The position numbers and the translations under genes were made by a program. A DNA stretch of 64,000 nucleotides from Pseudomonas allokribbensis (lineage in GTDB: Bacteria > Pseudomonadota > Gammaproteobacteria > Pseudomonadales > Pseudomonadaceae), in NCBI RefSeq assembly GCF_014863605.1, contig NZ_CP062252.1, positions 4,473,001 through 4,537,000 of the forward strand. Reading direction: 5' to 3'. The first letter of the stretch is position 1; every line of letters begins with the position of its first letter. Below are positions 27,701 through 36,561 of this stretch, one piece after another. The notes beneath the pieces were generated by a model. It was given only the letters and a program-made list of their open reading frames with translations, had not been told where the DNA came from and made no database searches.

Positions 27701-28175
27701 ACAGCCGAACCTCGATCAACCGCTCGGCGGCGGTCCGGAAGTCAACCTGCGGGTGCCGGCGCTGATCCCGGAAGATTACCTGCCGGACGTGCATGCACGC
27801 TTGATCCTCTACAAACGCATCGCTTCGGCCACCGACGAGGAAGGCCTGAAGGATCTGCAAGTGGAGATGATCGACCGCTTCGGCCTGCTGCCGGAACCGA
27901 CCAAAAATCTGGTGCGCATCACGGCGCTGAAATTGCAGGCTGAACAGCTGGGCATCAAGAAAGTCGATGGCGGCCCGCAAGGCGGACGCATCGAGTTCGC
28001 GGCGCAGACGCCGGTCGATCCGATGACCCTGATCAAACTGATCCAGAGTCAGCCAAAACGCTACAAATTCGAAGGCGCCACCATGTTCAAGTTCCAGGTG
28101 CCGATGGAGCGCCCGGAAGAGCGCTTTAATACTGTGGAGGCGCTGTTCGAGCGCCTCATCCCGAAAACTGCTTGA
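24726..28175 (+). CDS. mfd: Transcription-repair coupling factor Mfd
   Basis: An 1149-residue DNA translocase that pushes stalled RNA polymerase off damaged template and recruits UvrA. Order of domains: UvrB-like modules (about 1-330), the RNA-polymerase-interaction domain (about 460-540, HIDHGVGRYLGL, FLTLEYAENAKLYVPV), the superfamily 2 translocase with Walker A GDVGFGKTEVAMRAAF (about 628-643) and DEEH box (about 730), the TRG motif region around QLHQLRGRVGRSHHQAYAYL, and the C-terminal autoinhibitory domain (about 1000-1149). The start is GTG 24726 with GGAG upstream. No truncation. Confidence 0.97.
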   Translation: MPVLRLPLLPAAAGKQHWGNLPGAALSLAIAEAASAAKRFTLLLTADSQSAERLEQELSFFAPDLPVLHFPDWETLPYDLFSPHQDIISQRIASLYRLPELEHGVLVVPITTALHRLAPTKFLLGSSLVLDVGQKLDVEQMRSRLEASGYRYVDTVYEHGEFTVRGALIDLFPMGSKLPYRIDLFDDEIETLRTFDPENQRSIDKVDSVKLLPAKEFPLQKDAVTRFKARFRERFDVDFRRCPIFQDLSSGITPAGIEYYLPLFFEETSTLFDYLPQDTQVFSLPGIEQAAENFWNDVRNRYEERRVDPSRPLLPPAELFLPVEDCFARLKNWPRVVASQQDVETGAGRERFPAQALPNLAIEAKATQPLAALSAFLDEFPGRVLFTAESAGRREVLLELLERLKLRPKTVDSWPDFVASKDRLAITIAPLDEGLMLDDPALALVAESPLFGQRVMQRRRREKRADANNDAVIKNLTELREGAPVVHIDHGVGRYLGLTILEIDNQAAEFLTLEYAENAKLYVPVANLHLIARYTGSDDALAPLHRLGSETWQKAKRKAAEQVRDVAAELLDIYARRAAREGYAFADPKADYATFSAGFPFEETPDQQSTIEAVREDMLAPKPMDRLVCGDVGFGKTEVAMRAAFIAVHGGKQVAILVPTTLLAQQHYNSFRDRFADWPVTVEVMSRFKSTKEVNAAVAELAEGNIDIVIGTHKLLQDDVKIKNLGLVIIDEEHRFGVRQKEQLKALRSEVDILTLTATPIPRTLNMAVSGMRDLSIIATPPARRLSVRTFVMEQNKSTVKEALLRELLRGGQVYYLHNDVKTIEKCAAELAELVPEARIGIGHGQMRERELEQVMSDFYHKRFNVLIASTIIETGIDVPSANTIIIERADKFGLAQLHQLRGRVGRSHHQAYAYLLTPPRQQITGDAEKRLEAIANTQDLGAGFVLATNDLEIRGAGELLGDGQSGQIQAVGFTLYMEMLERAVKSIRKGEQPNLDQPLGGGPEVNLRVPALIPEDYLPDVHARLILYKRIASATDEEGLKDLQVEMIDRFGLLPEPTKNLVRITALKLQAEQLGIKKVDGGPQGGRIEFAAQTPVDPMTLIKLIQSQPKRYKFEGATMFKFQVPMERPEERFNTVEALFERLIPKTA

Positions 28176-28185
28176 AGGACGCCGC

Positions 28186-28752
28186 ATGCGCCTGTTTCGC
28201 TCTCTGACTTTGCTACTGACTCTGGTAGCACCCTCGGTGTTTGCCGACGACCTGTATCAGGTCGAAATGATTCTGGTGCGCCAGAACGCCGTGCCGGCCA
28301 TCGTCAGCCGTGCCGCACCCGAAGACTGGGCCGCAGGCGCCCAACGCCTGGGTGATGACAGCAAGCGCACCACAGCGCTGAACGACGTCGCCACCAAACT
28401 CACCGCCAGCGGCGAGTACAGCGTGCTGATGCACAAAGCCTGGCAGCAGACACTGGGCGAGACGCCGGCGAAGGTCGCGGTCAGCGAAGGTCAGGAGCAG
28501 TTCGGCCAGTTCCCCATCGAGGGCACGATCGAAATGAAGCTCGGGCGCTTCACCGACGTGAACGCCGACTTCTGGGTCAACCAGATCGACGCCAACGGCA
28601 TGGTCACCGCCAGCGAACGCCTGAAACAGGAAAGCCACACCAAAAACGGCCAGCTCAACTACCTGGACAACGGCCACCTGGCCCTGCTGATCAAGATCAC
28701 TTCACTGACGGCGCCTGCGCCTCGGGAAGCGCCTGAAGTCGTACCGGACTGA
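28186..28752 (+). CDS. CsiV family periplasmic protein
   Basis: A 188-residue exported protein with signal peptide (LFRSLTLLLTLVAPSVFA) and mature start DDLYQVEMILVRQNA, the beta-strand typical of CsiV-like proteins that bind peptidoglycan and, in Vibrio, stimulate the synthase regulator LpoA. The C-terminal half (EGTIEMKLGRFTDVNADFWV, HLALLIKI) matches the same fold. It is 10 bp downstream of mfd and 11 bp before the helicase gene, so the three are probably one transcript, though no functional link is evident. Confidence 0.75.
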   Translation: MRLFRSLTLLLTLVAPSVFADDLYQVEMILVRQNAVPAIVSRAAPEDWAAGAQRLGDDSKRTTALNDVATKLTASGEYSVLMHKAWQQTLGETPAKVAVSEGQEQFGQFPIEGTIEMKLGRFTDVNADFWVNQIDANGMVTASERLKQESHTKNGQLNYLDNGHLALLIKITSLTAPAPREAPEVVPD

Positions 28753-28763
28753 TTGAAGTCCTT

Positions 28764-31454
28764 ATGTCCCCGCCTCTGAGTAAACCGCTGGCCTCCTCCT
28801 GGGTCAGCCGATTCAAGGAACAAAGCCTGGAGCGTGGCCGCCGCTACGCGCTGGAAAACCGGGTGCGGATCGTGCAGGTCGGCGATGCGACCATTACCGC
28901 CAGTTGCGAAGGCTCTGGCGGCAACATTTATCGCCAGACGATTCATCTGCGCGAGTCAGCCAAAGGCACACTGCTGATGGTCGACGCCACGTGCACCTGC
29001 CCGGTTCACAGCAACTGCAAACACTGTGCGGCGGTCTTGCTGCAGGTGCAGGAAACCCTCGAATACCCCGCCGCGGCCAAAGACGCCGAACTGCTGGAAA
29101 AACTCCAGGCCGTCCTCGAAAACCGCAGCCCGAAAGCCCCGCCGCAAGTACTGGTGGACAACGTGCAACCGGTGCCGCGCCTGTGGCTGGCCAGTGTCGA
29201 GTTCAGCGCATTCGAGCCGCGCAACGGCAAGATGCAGCGCTACATCCAGCATCGTGCCGCGCTGTCTTTCAGCTACCTCGACGAATACGTCAGCGGCCAG
29301 AAAAACAGCGACATCCTGATTCGCCAGGAAGCCCAGACCCTGCGGGTCAAACGCCATCCGGATGTCGAGCAAAGCTACCGCGAACAACTTCGGATTCTCG
29401 GCTTTCGCATCGCCACCCGGCAGAGCAAAGCCCTGCCGGAAAGCGCGGGCGAACTCTATGAAATGGTCAATGACAGCGCCTGGCTGACGTTTACCCTGAA
29501 CGACCTGCCAAAGCTGCGCACCCAAGGCTGGGAATTGCTGGTCGATGATGAATTCGGCTTCGACCTGACAGCCGTCGATGACTGGTATGCCACGGTCGAG
29601 CAGACCCCGGAACGCGACTGGTTCGATCTTGAGCTGGGCATCATCGTCAATGGTGAACGCCTGAGCCTGCTACCGATCCTGCTCAACCTGATGCGCTCGC
29701 ACACGGAAATCCTCAACCCCGAACGTCTTGCCCGGCGACGGGACGATGAGTTGATTCTGGTGAACATCCCGCAACGCAACAGCGAGCACGGCCCCTTGCA
29801 AGTCGCCCTGCCCCTGGGCCGGTTGAAACCGGTGCTGGCAACGCTGGGCGAGTTCTATCTGCAAGAGCCGGGCGAAACCACCCTGCGCCTGAGCAAGGCT
29901 GACGCCATCCGCCTCAACTCGCTGGAAGGCATCCCCCTGCTGTGGGAGGGCGGCGAGCAGATTCGCAGCTTCGCCCAACGCCTGCGCGATATCCGCGACT
30001 ACAGTGCCGAGGCGCCGGAAGGGTTGAACGCGACACTGCGGCCTTATCAGCTCGAGGGCTTGAGCTGGATGCAGTCGCTGCGGCAACTTGAGGTTGGCGG
30101 AATTCTCGCGGACGACATGGGCCTGGGCAAAACCCTACAAACCCTGGCGCACATTCTCAGCGAGAAAAATGCTGGACGCCTGGATCGCCCCTGCATGGTG
30201 GTGATGCCCACCAGCCTGATCCCCAACTGGCTGGACGAAGCGGCGCACTTCACGCCTCAGCTCAAGGTCGTTGCCCTGTACGGTGCCAGCCGCAAAAAGC
30301 ACTTTGAGCATCTGGCCGATTGCGACCTGATCCTCACGACCTATGCGCTGCTGCCCAAGGATGTCGAGCGCCTCGCACAGCAACCGCTGCATGTATTGGT
30401 GCTGGATGAGGCGCAATACATCAAGAACCCGAACAGCAAAGCCGCCCAGGCAGCTCGTGAACTGAACGCCCGCCAACGCCTGTGCCTCAGCGGTACGCCG
30501 CTGGAAAACCACCTGGGCGAGCTGTGGTCACTGTTTCACTTCCTGCTGCCCGGCTGGCTCGGCGACGTCAAAAGCTTCAACGCCGATTACCGCGTGCCGA
30601 TCGAAAAACGCGCCAGCGAAGTCAGACTTCAGCACCTCAACGGTCGGATCAAACCGTTTCTGCTGCGCCGCACCAAGGAACAGGTTGCGACCGAGCTGCC
30701 GCCGAAAACCGAGATCATCCACTGGGTCGATCTCAACGAGGCCCAGCGCGACGTGTACGAAACCATGCGCCTGGCCATGGACAAGAAGGTTCGCGACGAG
30801 ATCACCCGTAAAGGCGTGGCGCGCAGTCAGATCATCATTCTCGAAGCGCTGCTCAAGCTGCGTCAGGTCTGCTGTGACTTGCGCCTGGTCAACGACGCCA
30901 CCCTGCCCGCTCGCGGCAGCACCTCAGGCAAGCTCGACAGCCTGATGGAAATGCTCGAGGAGTTGTTTGAGGAAGGACGGCGAATTCTGCTGTTCTCACA
31001 GTTCACTTCGATGCTGTCACTGATCGAGGATGAGCTGAAAAAACGCAACGTCGCCTACGCGTTGCTGACTGGACAGACTCGGGATCGACGCACGCCAGTG
31101 AAGGAATTCCAGAGCGGCAAGCGTCAGATCTTTCTCATCAGCCTGAAGGCTGGCGGCGTTGGTCTGAACCTGACGGAAGCGGACACCGTGATTCACTACG
31201 ATCCGTGGTGGAACCCGGCGACCGAAAACCAGGCAACCGACCGTGCGTATCGCATTGGTCAGGAGAAGCCGGTATTCGTCTACAAGATGATTGCCCGGGG
31301 GACGGTCGAGGAGAAGATTCAGCATCTGCAGAAGGAAAAGTCTGACCTGGCGGCCGGCGTGCTGGATGGGCGCAAGGCCGGGGACTGGAAGTTGCAGAGT
31401 GATGATATCGAGGCGCTGTTTGCGCCGTTGCCGGACAAGTTTGAAAAGCGCTGA
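28764..31454 (+). CDS. SWIM zinc-finger SNF2-family helicase
   Basis: An 896-residue protein of the RapA/HepA-related SNF2 group. The N-terminus has a SWIM zinc finger, C77-x-C79-x5-C85-x-H87. A middle region of unknown structure (about 120-410) precedes the ATPase: motif I LADDMGLGKTLQTLAHIL (about 446), DEAQ box (about 546), SGTPLENHLGELWSLF, and C-terminal motifs ILLFSQFTSMLSLI, GGVGLNLTEADTV and ATDRAYRIGQ. It probably remodels DNA- or RNA-polymerase-protein complexes; its target is not known. Inserted between csiV and the phosphorylase gene relative to the P. aeruginosa order I remember. Confidence 0.88.
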   Translation: MSPPLSKPLASSWVSRFKEQSLERGRRYALENRVRIVQVGDATITASCEGSGGNIYRQTIHLRESAKGTLLMVDATCTCPVHSNCKHCAAVLLQVQETLEYPAAAKDAELLEKLQAVLENRSPKAPPQVLVDNVQPVPRLWLASVEFSAFEPRNGKMQRYIQHRAALSFSYLDEYVSGQKNSDILIRQEAQTLRVKRHPDVEQSYREQLRILGFRIATRQSKALPESAGELYEMVNDSAWLTFTLNDLPKLRTQGWELLVDDEFGFDLTAVDDWYATVEQTPERDWFDLELGIIVNGERLSLLPILLNLMRSHTEILNPERLARRRDDELILVNIPQRNSEHGPLQVALPLGRLKPVLATLGEFYLQEPGETTLRLSKADAIRLNSLEGIPLLWEGGEQIRSFAQRLRDIRDYSAEAPEGLNATLRPYQLEGLSWMQSLRQLEVGGILADDMGLGKTLQTLAHILSEKNAGRLDRPCMVVMPTSLIPNWLDEAAHFTPQLKVVALYGASRKKHFEHLADCDLILTTYALLPKDVERLAQQPLHVLVLDEAQYIKNPNSKAAQAARELNARQRLCLSGTPLENHLGELWSLFHFLLPGWLGDVKSFNADYRVPIEKRASEVRLQHLNGRIKPFLLRRTKEQVATELPPKTEIIHWVDLNEAQRDVYETMRLAMDKKVRDEITRKGVARSQIIILEALLKLRQVCCDLRLVNDATLPARGSTSGKLDSLMEMLEELFEEGRRILLFSQFTSMLSLIEDELKKRNVAYALLTGQTRDRRTPVKEFQSGKRQIFLISLKAGGVGLNLTEADTVIHYDPWWNPATENQATDRAYRIGQEKPVFVYKMIARGTVEEKIQHLQKEKSDLAAGVLDGRKAGDWKLQSDDIEALFAPLPDKFEKR

Positions 31455-31466
31455 GATCCTCAGCGC
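31444..31466 (-). terminator. Terminator of the nagZ-phosphorylase operon in the helicase 3' end
   Basis: A perfect 8-bp stem GCGCTGAG (31448-31455) and CTCAGCGC (31459-31466); on the minus strand it is followed by TTTT (31447-31444). It contains the helicase stop codon, as at copS/lolE. Confidence 0.65.
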
Positions 31467-31496
31467 CTGTTCGTTCGAGTCACTCCGGAGCCAGAC

Positions 31497-32246
<750 letters not shown>

Positions 32247-33257
32247 TTAATCGATCAGTTGAGCGTCTTTGAGCGCGCCGACAGCGGTCAGCCAGCGCGG
32301 ATCCTGACGGTATTCGGTGTTGGCGAACGCCTGACCGCGCATCCGCGCGATGCGTGGCGACGGCTTGACCTTCATGCGTTGCGCGGCGCTCAGGGCCAGC
32401 TCGGCGGCAGCGCGATCGTTGCACACCAGGCCCATGTCGCAACCGGCACTGAGTGCGGCTTCGATACGGCTGGCCGCATCGCCCACCACGTGCGCACCGG
32501 CCATCGACAGGTCGTCACTGAAGATCACGCCGTCGAACTGCAACTCGCCACGCAGGATGTCCTGCAACCAGCGCCGGGAGAAACCGGCTGGCTGCGCATC
32601 GACTTGCGGATAAATCACGTGGGCCGGCATGACGGCGGCCAATTGCTTGCTCAGCTTGGCGAACGGTACCAGGTCGTTGGCGCGGATCTCTTCAAGACTG
32701 CGCTCGTCGTTGGGGATTGCGACGTGAGAGTCGGCTTCCGCCCAGCCGTGACCGGGGAAATGCTTGCCGGTAGCCGCCATGCCGGCACTGTTCATGCCTT
32801 TGATGAAAGCACCGGCGAGCAGTGCTGCACGCTCCGGATCGCCCTCGAATGAACGAGTACCAACCACGGCGCTGCGCTGGTAATCCAGGTCCAGCACGGG
32901 AGCAAAGCTCAGATCGAGGCCGACAGCCAGCACTTCAGTGGCCATGATCCAGCCGCATTGCTCGGCCAGATACTCGGCGTTCGGGTTGTCGGCAATGGCT
33001 CGCATGGCCGGCAGACGCACAAAGCCCTGACGCAGACGCTGGACGCGACCGCCTTCCTGATCCACCGCCAGCAACAGATCCGGGCGAATGGCACGGATCG
33101 CCGCGCTCAACTCACGCACCTGGCGTGGATGCTCGATATTGCGGGCAAAAATGATCAGGCCGCCCACTTCGGGCTGACGCAACAATTGGCGATCTTCGGC
33201 CGTCAGCCAGGTACCGGCGACGTCCACCATCAACGAGCCTTGCAGGCCAGCAGTCAT
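32247..33257 (-). CDS. nagZ: Beta-N-acetylhexosaminidase NagZ
   Basis: A 336-residue cytosolic GH3 enzyme that removes GlcNAc from anhydromuropeptides during cell-wall recycling, producing the signals for AmpR-controlled beta-lactamase. Visible features: VDQEGGRVQRL, KHFPGHGWAEADSH (the flexible His loop, about residues 163-176) and FSDDLSMAG with the nucleophile Asp near residue 245. ATG 33257 has AAGGAA upstream. A 37-codon frame ends on its start codon (ATGA overlap), described separately. Confidence 0.95.
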   Translation of the reverse strand: MTAGLQGSLMVDVAGTWLTAEDRQLLRQPEVGGLIIFARNIEHPRQVRELSAAIRAIRPDLLLAVDQEGGRVQRLRQGFVRLPAMRAIADNPNAEYLAEQCGWIMATEVLAVGLDLSFAPVLDLDYQRSAVVGTRSFEGDPERAALLAGAFIKGMNSAGMAATGKHFPGHGWAEADSHVAIPNDERSLEEIRANDLVPFAKLSKQLAAVMPAHVIYPQVDAQPAGFSRRWLQDILRGELQFDGVIFSDDLSMAGAHVVGDAASRIEAALSAGCDMGLVCNDRAAAELALSAAQRMKVKPSPRIARMRGQAFANTEYRQDPRWLTAVGALKDAQLID

Positions 33258-33367
33258 AGAGATTCCTTGAAAACGAAAAACCCGTTGCCCACGAAACCAC
33301 CACCAGGGGCATTGCCCGGCAGGTCGGTGATTTCAATGAGAAACGGGTTCAGAACGAGAGTCGGCAT
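33254..33367 (-). CDS. Possible 37-residue peptide coupled to nagZ
   Basis: An ATG-initiated frame of 38 codons including stop, in the psrA-nagZ gap. Its TGA overlaps the nagZ ATG by 4 bp (ATGA), a usual sign of translational coupling. The peptide is hydrophobic and glycine-rich (begins MPTLVLNPFLIEITDLPG, ends FVGNGFFVFKESL). There is no clear ribosome binding site and I know no homologue. It may be a leader peptide or chance. Confidence 0.25.
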   Translation of the reverse strand: MPTLVLNPFLIEITDLPGNAPGGGFVGNGFFVFKESL

Positions 33368-33415
33368 GGGCGGCTAGCTTAGCGGATGTCAGCTGCCGCG
33401 CCCACCCATGGACAG

Positions 33416-34123
33416 TTAAACCTTGGCAGGCGCCGGCGTCGATTTGCTGCGTGGTCGCAGCTGCGCGGTGGCCATCGCGGTGTCGGTGACGCCGGTTTCG
33501 GCACGCATGCCGGCCGCCAGGAACGGCACCATCAGGCGCATCACCTGCTCGATGGAGGTGTTGACGCCGAAATCGGTCTCGGCAATCGCGCGCAACGCCT
33601 TGATACCCGACATGCTGAACGCCGCAGCGCCAAGCATGAAGTGCACACGCCAGAACAGTTCGATAGGAGGAATGCGCGGGGCGGCTTCGTTGACCAACAA
33701 CATGTAGCGGCGGAATACCTTGCCGTACATGTCTTCCAGATAACGGCGCAAGTGGCCCTGGCTCTGGCTGAATGCAAGACCGAGCAAGCGCATGAAGATC
33801 GACAGATCGTTGCCGCTGCGTGGCTGTACCACCAGTGCCTGCTCGACGAGGATTTCCAGCAGTTCCTCAAGCGAAGGCTTGTTCTCCGGCTTGGCCTGAC
33901 GCCGCTCCAGCTCTTTGTCGAGACTGATGCAGAACGGACCGAGGAAACGCGAGAAGACCGCCTGGATCAGCGCCTTCTTCGAACCGAAGTGATAGTTCAC
34001 CGCAGCGAGGTTGACCCCTGCCTTGCTGGTGATCAGACGCAATGAGGTTTCGGCGAAACCTTTTTCCGCGAACAGCTGTTCTGCAGCATCAAGAATGCGT
34101 TCAACGGTTTCCGACTGGGCCAT
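33416..34123 (-). CDS. psrA: TetR-family fatty-acid-responsive regulator PsrA
   Basis: A 235-residue TetR regulator. The N-terminal helix-turn-helix is QLFAEKGFAETSLRLITSKAGVNLAAVNYHFGSK split over residues 12-45. The ligand-binding domain fills the remainder. In Pseudomonas PsrA senses long-chain fatty acids, represses itself and fadBA and activates rpoS. ATG 34123 (start MAQSETVERILDAAEQLF) gives the usual length; an upstream in-frame ATG at 34141 would add six residues. A perfect PsrA operator lies 29 bp upstream. Confidence 0.93.
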   Translation of the reverse strand: MAQSETVERILDAAEQLFAEKGFAETSLRLITSKAGVNLAAVNYHFGSKKALIQAVFSRFLGPFCISLDKELERRQAKPENKPSLEELLEILVEQALVVQPRSGNDLSIFMRLLGLAFSQSQGHLRRYLEDMYGKVFRRYMLLVNEAAPRIPPIELFWRVHFMLGAAAFSMSGIKALRAIAETDFGVNTSIEQVMRLMVPFLAAGMRAETGVTDTAMATAQLRPRSKSTPAPAKV

Positions 34124-34151
34124 GGCTACTCCGCCTGACAAACACTTGTTT

Positions 34152-34165
34152 GAAACATACGTTTC
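34152..34165. promoter_or_regulatory. PsrA operator upstream of psrA
   Basis: GAAAC-ATAC-GTTTC, a perfect 5-bp inverted repeat with 4-bp spacer, matching the G/CAAAC-N2-4-GTTTG/C consensus known for PsrA. Its position supports autorepression. Confidence 0.85.
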
Positions 34166-34291
34166 AGCCTATGCCTTGTCAAGCCTGCCAGTTCGTTTTG
34201 GGAATGGTCGGTCAGGTATTTAACCACAACAAGGACGCCACATTAATCGACGCCGTCACTGACCGTCCGGCGGCCTGCGAAAAAACGGCCA

Positions 34292-34319
34292 TTGCCAAGA
34301 CCGACTCACTGTATATAAT
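34292..34319 (+). promoter_or_regulatory. lexA promoter
   Basis: TTGCCA (34292-34297), 16-bp spacer, TATAAT (34314-34319). The -10 hexamer lies inside the first LexA box, so repressor binding blocks the polymerase. Confidence 0.8.
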
Positions 34320-34324
34320 CCCAG
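34309..34324. promoter_or_regulatory. LexA (SOS) box 1
   Basis: CTGT-N8-CCAG, one mismatch from the CTGT-N8-ACAG consensus, overlapping the -10 element. Confidence 0.85.
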
Positions 34325-34327
34325 TCA

Positions 34328-34343
34328 CTGTATAAAAAGACAG
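34328..34343. promoter_or_regulatory. LexA (SOS) box 2
   Basis: CTGTATAAAAAGACAG, an exact CTGT-N8-ACAG match, 10 bp before the lexA start codon. Two boxes 19 bp apart allow tight autoregulation. Confidence 0.92.
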
Positions 34344-34353
34344 AGCGATCAAT

Positions 34354-34962
34354 ATGATTAAGCTGACGCCACGCCAAGCCGAGATTCTGGCCTTTATCAA
34401 ACGCTGCCTCGAAGACAACGGCTACCCGCCGACCCGCGCGGAAATCGCTCAGGAACTGGGGTTCAAATCCCCCAACGCCGCCGAAGAGCACCTCAAGGCG
34501 CTCGCCCGCAAAGGCGCGATCGAGATGACCCCGGGGGCCTCTCGCGGCATTCGAATCCCAGGCTTCGAAGCCAAGGTTGACGAATCCACCCTGCCGATCA
34601 TTGGCCGCGTGGCCGCCGGTGCACCGATTCTCGCCCAGCAACACATCGAAGAGTCCTGCAATATCAACCCGGCCTTCTTCCACCCTCGCGCCGACTACCT
34701 GTTGCGCGTCCACGGGATGAGCATGAAGGACATCGGTATTTTCGACGGTGACCTGCTGGCCGTTCACACGACCCGGGAAGCACGCAACGGTCAGATCGTA
34801 GTCGCCCGGATCGGCGACGAAGTGACGGTCAAACGCTTCAAGCGCGATGGCAGCAAGGTCTGGCTGATCGCCGAAAACCCTGAGTTCGCCCCTATCGAAG
34901 TCAACCTGAAAGATCAGGAACTGGTGATCGAAGGCTTGAGTGTCGGCGTCATCCGCCGCTAA
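34354..34962 (+). CDS. lexA: LexA repressor
   Basis: A 202-residue SOS master repressor. Winged-helix DNA-binding domain at residues 1-70, then the S24 latent protease: cleavage site A88-G89 in RVAAGAPI, catalytic Ser123 (HGMSMKD) and Lys160 (EVTVKRF). RecA filaments trigger self-cleavage at that bond. It is followed after 10 bp by sulA, so both are induced together. Confidence 0.97.
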   Translation: MIKLTPRQAEILAFIKRCLEDNGYPPTRAEIAQELGFKSPNAAEEHLKALARKGAIEMTPGASRGIRIPGFEAKVDESTLPIIGRVAAGAPILAQQHIEESCNINPAFFHPRADYLLRVHGMSMKDIGIFDGDLLAVHTTREARNGQIVVARIGDEVTVKRFKRDGSKVWLIAENPEFAPIEVNLKDQELVIEGLSVGVIRR

Positions 34963-34972
34963 AGGAGGCTTT

Positions 34973-35446
34973 ATGCAGTTCCCACACGCACCTCAGCAAA
35001 CACAACTGCCGTTGTTCGAGGCATTTCTGGCGCAACCACTGGCCCCCATCCTCAAGGATGTAGCCGAGCGCCCATGGAATGTCGAACCCGAAGCGTTCAG
35101 TGAACTGTCGCTGCGCGGCGCGGCCGGGAACTGCCTGAACCTGCTGGCACCGATTCTTCGCGAATTGAGTGATGACCAGGATGCCCGCTGGCTGACCCTG
35201 ATCGCGCCACCGGCGAGCCTGACCCAAACCTGGTTGCGGGATGCCGGATTGAATCGTGAACGCATCCTGCTGTTGCACCCGCGCGGCACACAGAGCGCTC
35301 AGCAACTGGCTTGCGAAGCCCTGCGCCTGGGTCGTAGCCATACGGTGGTGACATGGTTGAACCCGCTCAACTCAGGCTCACGCCAACAACTGATCAGCGC
35401 CGCCCGCACCGGGGACGCTCAAAGCCTGAATATTCGACTGGGCTGA
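34973..35446 (+). CDS. sulA: SOS cell-division inhibitor SulA
   Basis: A 157-residue protein that binds FtsZ and halts septation during the SOS response. Features: FSELSLRGAAGNCLNLLAPI, RWLTLIAPP, and HTVVTWLNPLNSGSRQQL, in the order of the SulA family. AAAGGAGG seven bases before ATG 34973 fixes the start. It lies 10 bp after lexA, so a LexA box of its own is not needed and none is seen. Confidence 0.93.
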   Translation: MQFPHAPQQTQLPLFEAFLAQPLAPILKDVAERPWNVEPEAFSELSLRGAAGNCLNLLAPILRELSDDQDARWLTLIAPPASLTQTWLRDAGLNRERILLLHPRGTQSAQQLACEALRLGRSHTVVTWLNPLNSGSRQQLISAARTGDAQSLNIRLG

Positions 35447-35525
35447 CTGCATGCGCGCTACTTCGAGCGCGGGGCTTCTCAAGGGATAGAGAAGCCGAAC
35501 CGAAGGGATAATCGACGGGCGGTGC

Positions 35526-35759
35526 TCAATGAAGAACCCGCGGCCCCTCTTCCTTATCAAACTCGCCTTCAACCATTCGACCGGCCATTTGCACGCCGAC
35601 GCTCAGCATCGCCTTGGCAATTTCAACGTGTTGGCCCTGCAGAAATGCCTTGGCATCCTCGGAGAAATCCAGAGTTACCAGAGAACCCTCGTCCTCGGCC
35701 CTGCGCAGTTCGATTCGGCCGTCTGGTAGCTCGACAATTTCTAGAAAGGACGTTGGCAT
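35526..35759 (-). CDS. Small conserved protein of unknown function (PA3009-like)
   Basis: A 77-residue acidic protein. Start ATG 35759 was chosen because GGAG lies 11 bases upstream and the first residues (MPTSFLEIVELPDGRIELRR) look like a conserved beginning; the frame is open further upstream to 35840. Two predicted beta strands (FLEIVELPDGRIELRR, LVTLDF) are followed by a helix (AKAFLQGQHVEIAKAMLSVG). No known domain. It follows the DUF6586 gene on the same strand. Confidence 0.7.
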   Translation of the reverse strand: MPTSFLEIVELPDGRIELRRAEDEGSLVTLDFSEDAKAFLQGQHVEIAKAMLSVGVQMAGRMVEGEFDKEEGPRVLH

Positions 35760-35865
35760 ATAGGTCTGTTCTCCACGAAAGGCAGGGATTATATAGAGAT
35801 CGTTCAGGATTCGCTCAGGATCTTGACCAGCAGCACGCATCTCGTCGCCGCCAGCCAGGAAGCCA

Positions 35866-36390
35866 TCAGCACTCGTTCAAGCCTTCACGGAAACGGATAG
35901 CCAGACCCTTCAGGTTCTGCCGCCAGCTCTCCAGCTCTTCACGACTCAATTCTTCGGGCGCCTGCTCTTCATCCAGATTAACCGCCTGAATCAGCGGCTG
36001 GGTCACATCACCCTTTGGCTTGTGTGGCACACGTGGTGGCTGAAACAGCGCCGAATGCGCGGCCAGCAATTTAGCTAGCCAGGTTTCCGGATTACCCGCC
36101 AACTCCACCATCTCGGCCAACTCCGGAATGGCAATCGACTCCAGCACTTCACGCGTCAGCAGCGTTTCAGCCCGCGGCGCATTGGCCTGCGGCAGCCTGT
36201 AGAACCCGGCAATTTCGTGACATAACCCCAGCAGCGCACCATAGAGATGGAACAACGCCGATTCGCGCCCGGCCTGAATCAGCGCCAGCGAATTCATCGC
36301 CCGCCCCTCTTCGGCCCTGGCCAGCGCTTCCAGCGACAGACCCGCGAAATAGATCTTCTGATTGGTACGGGTATAGAGTTCGTGGGCCAT
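35866..36390 (-). CDS. DUF6586 family protein (PA3010-like)
   Basis: A 174-residue, mostly helical cytosolic protein. Start ATG 36390 follows GGAGAG with seven bases. The segment HELYTRTNQKIYFAGLSLEA and the end ELESWRQNLKGLAIRFREGL are the conserved parts I associate with the family. No catalytic motif. It lies downstream of the topA terminator and probably forms a unit with the 77-residue gene that follows. Confidence 0.75.
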   Translation of the reverse strand: MAHELYTRTNQKIYFAGLSLEALARAEEGRAMNSLALIQAGRESALFHLYGALLGLCHEIAGFYRLPQANAPRAETLLTREVLESIAIPELAEMVELAGNPETWLAKLLAAHSALFQPPRVPHKPKGDVTQPLIQAVNLDEEQAPEELSREELESWRQNLKGLAIRFREGLNEC

Positions 36391-36475
36391 AGCGGCACTC
36401 TCCACAACGAAATAATTGCTTCACACAGGCCGGACAGTGTCATGGATCAGCCGATCCGACCGCAAGCTTTAAACA

Positions 36476-36517
36476 AAAAGGCCGCATGAAAACCCGAAGG
36501 TTGTCATGCGGCCTTTT
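36476..36517 (-). terminator. Terminator of topA
   Basis: A perfect 14-bp stem (36476-36489 with 36504-36517) whose loop contains a second small hairpin AACC-CGAA-GGTT. On the minus strand it ends in a T-rich run, 45 bp after the topA stop. Confidence 0.88.
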
Positions 36518-36561
36518 GTATTGAAGGCGCCTGATCAGCGCACCTTCAGATCAGCGTTTGC

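Noticed and set aside
25662..28187. 841-codon minus-strand frame opposite mfd
   Set aside because: Shadow frame caused by codon bias; no recognisable fold, and mfd on the plus strand is complete.
35473..35496. Hairpin GGCTTCTC-N8-GAGAAGCC after sulA as a terminator
   Set aside because: No T-run follows on either strand, so termination is not supported.
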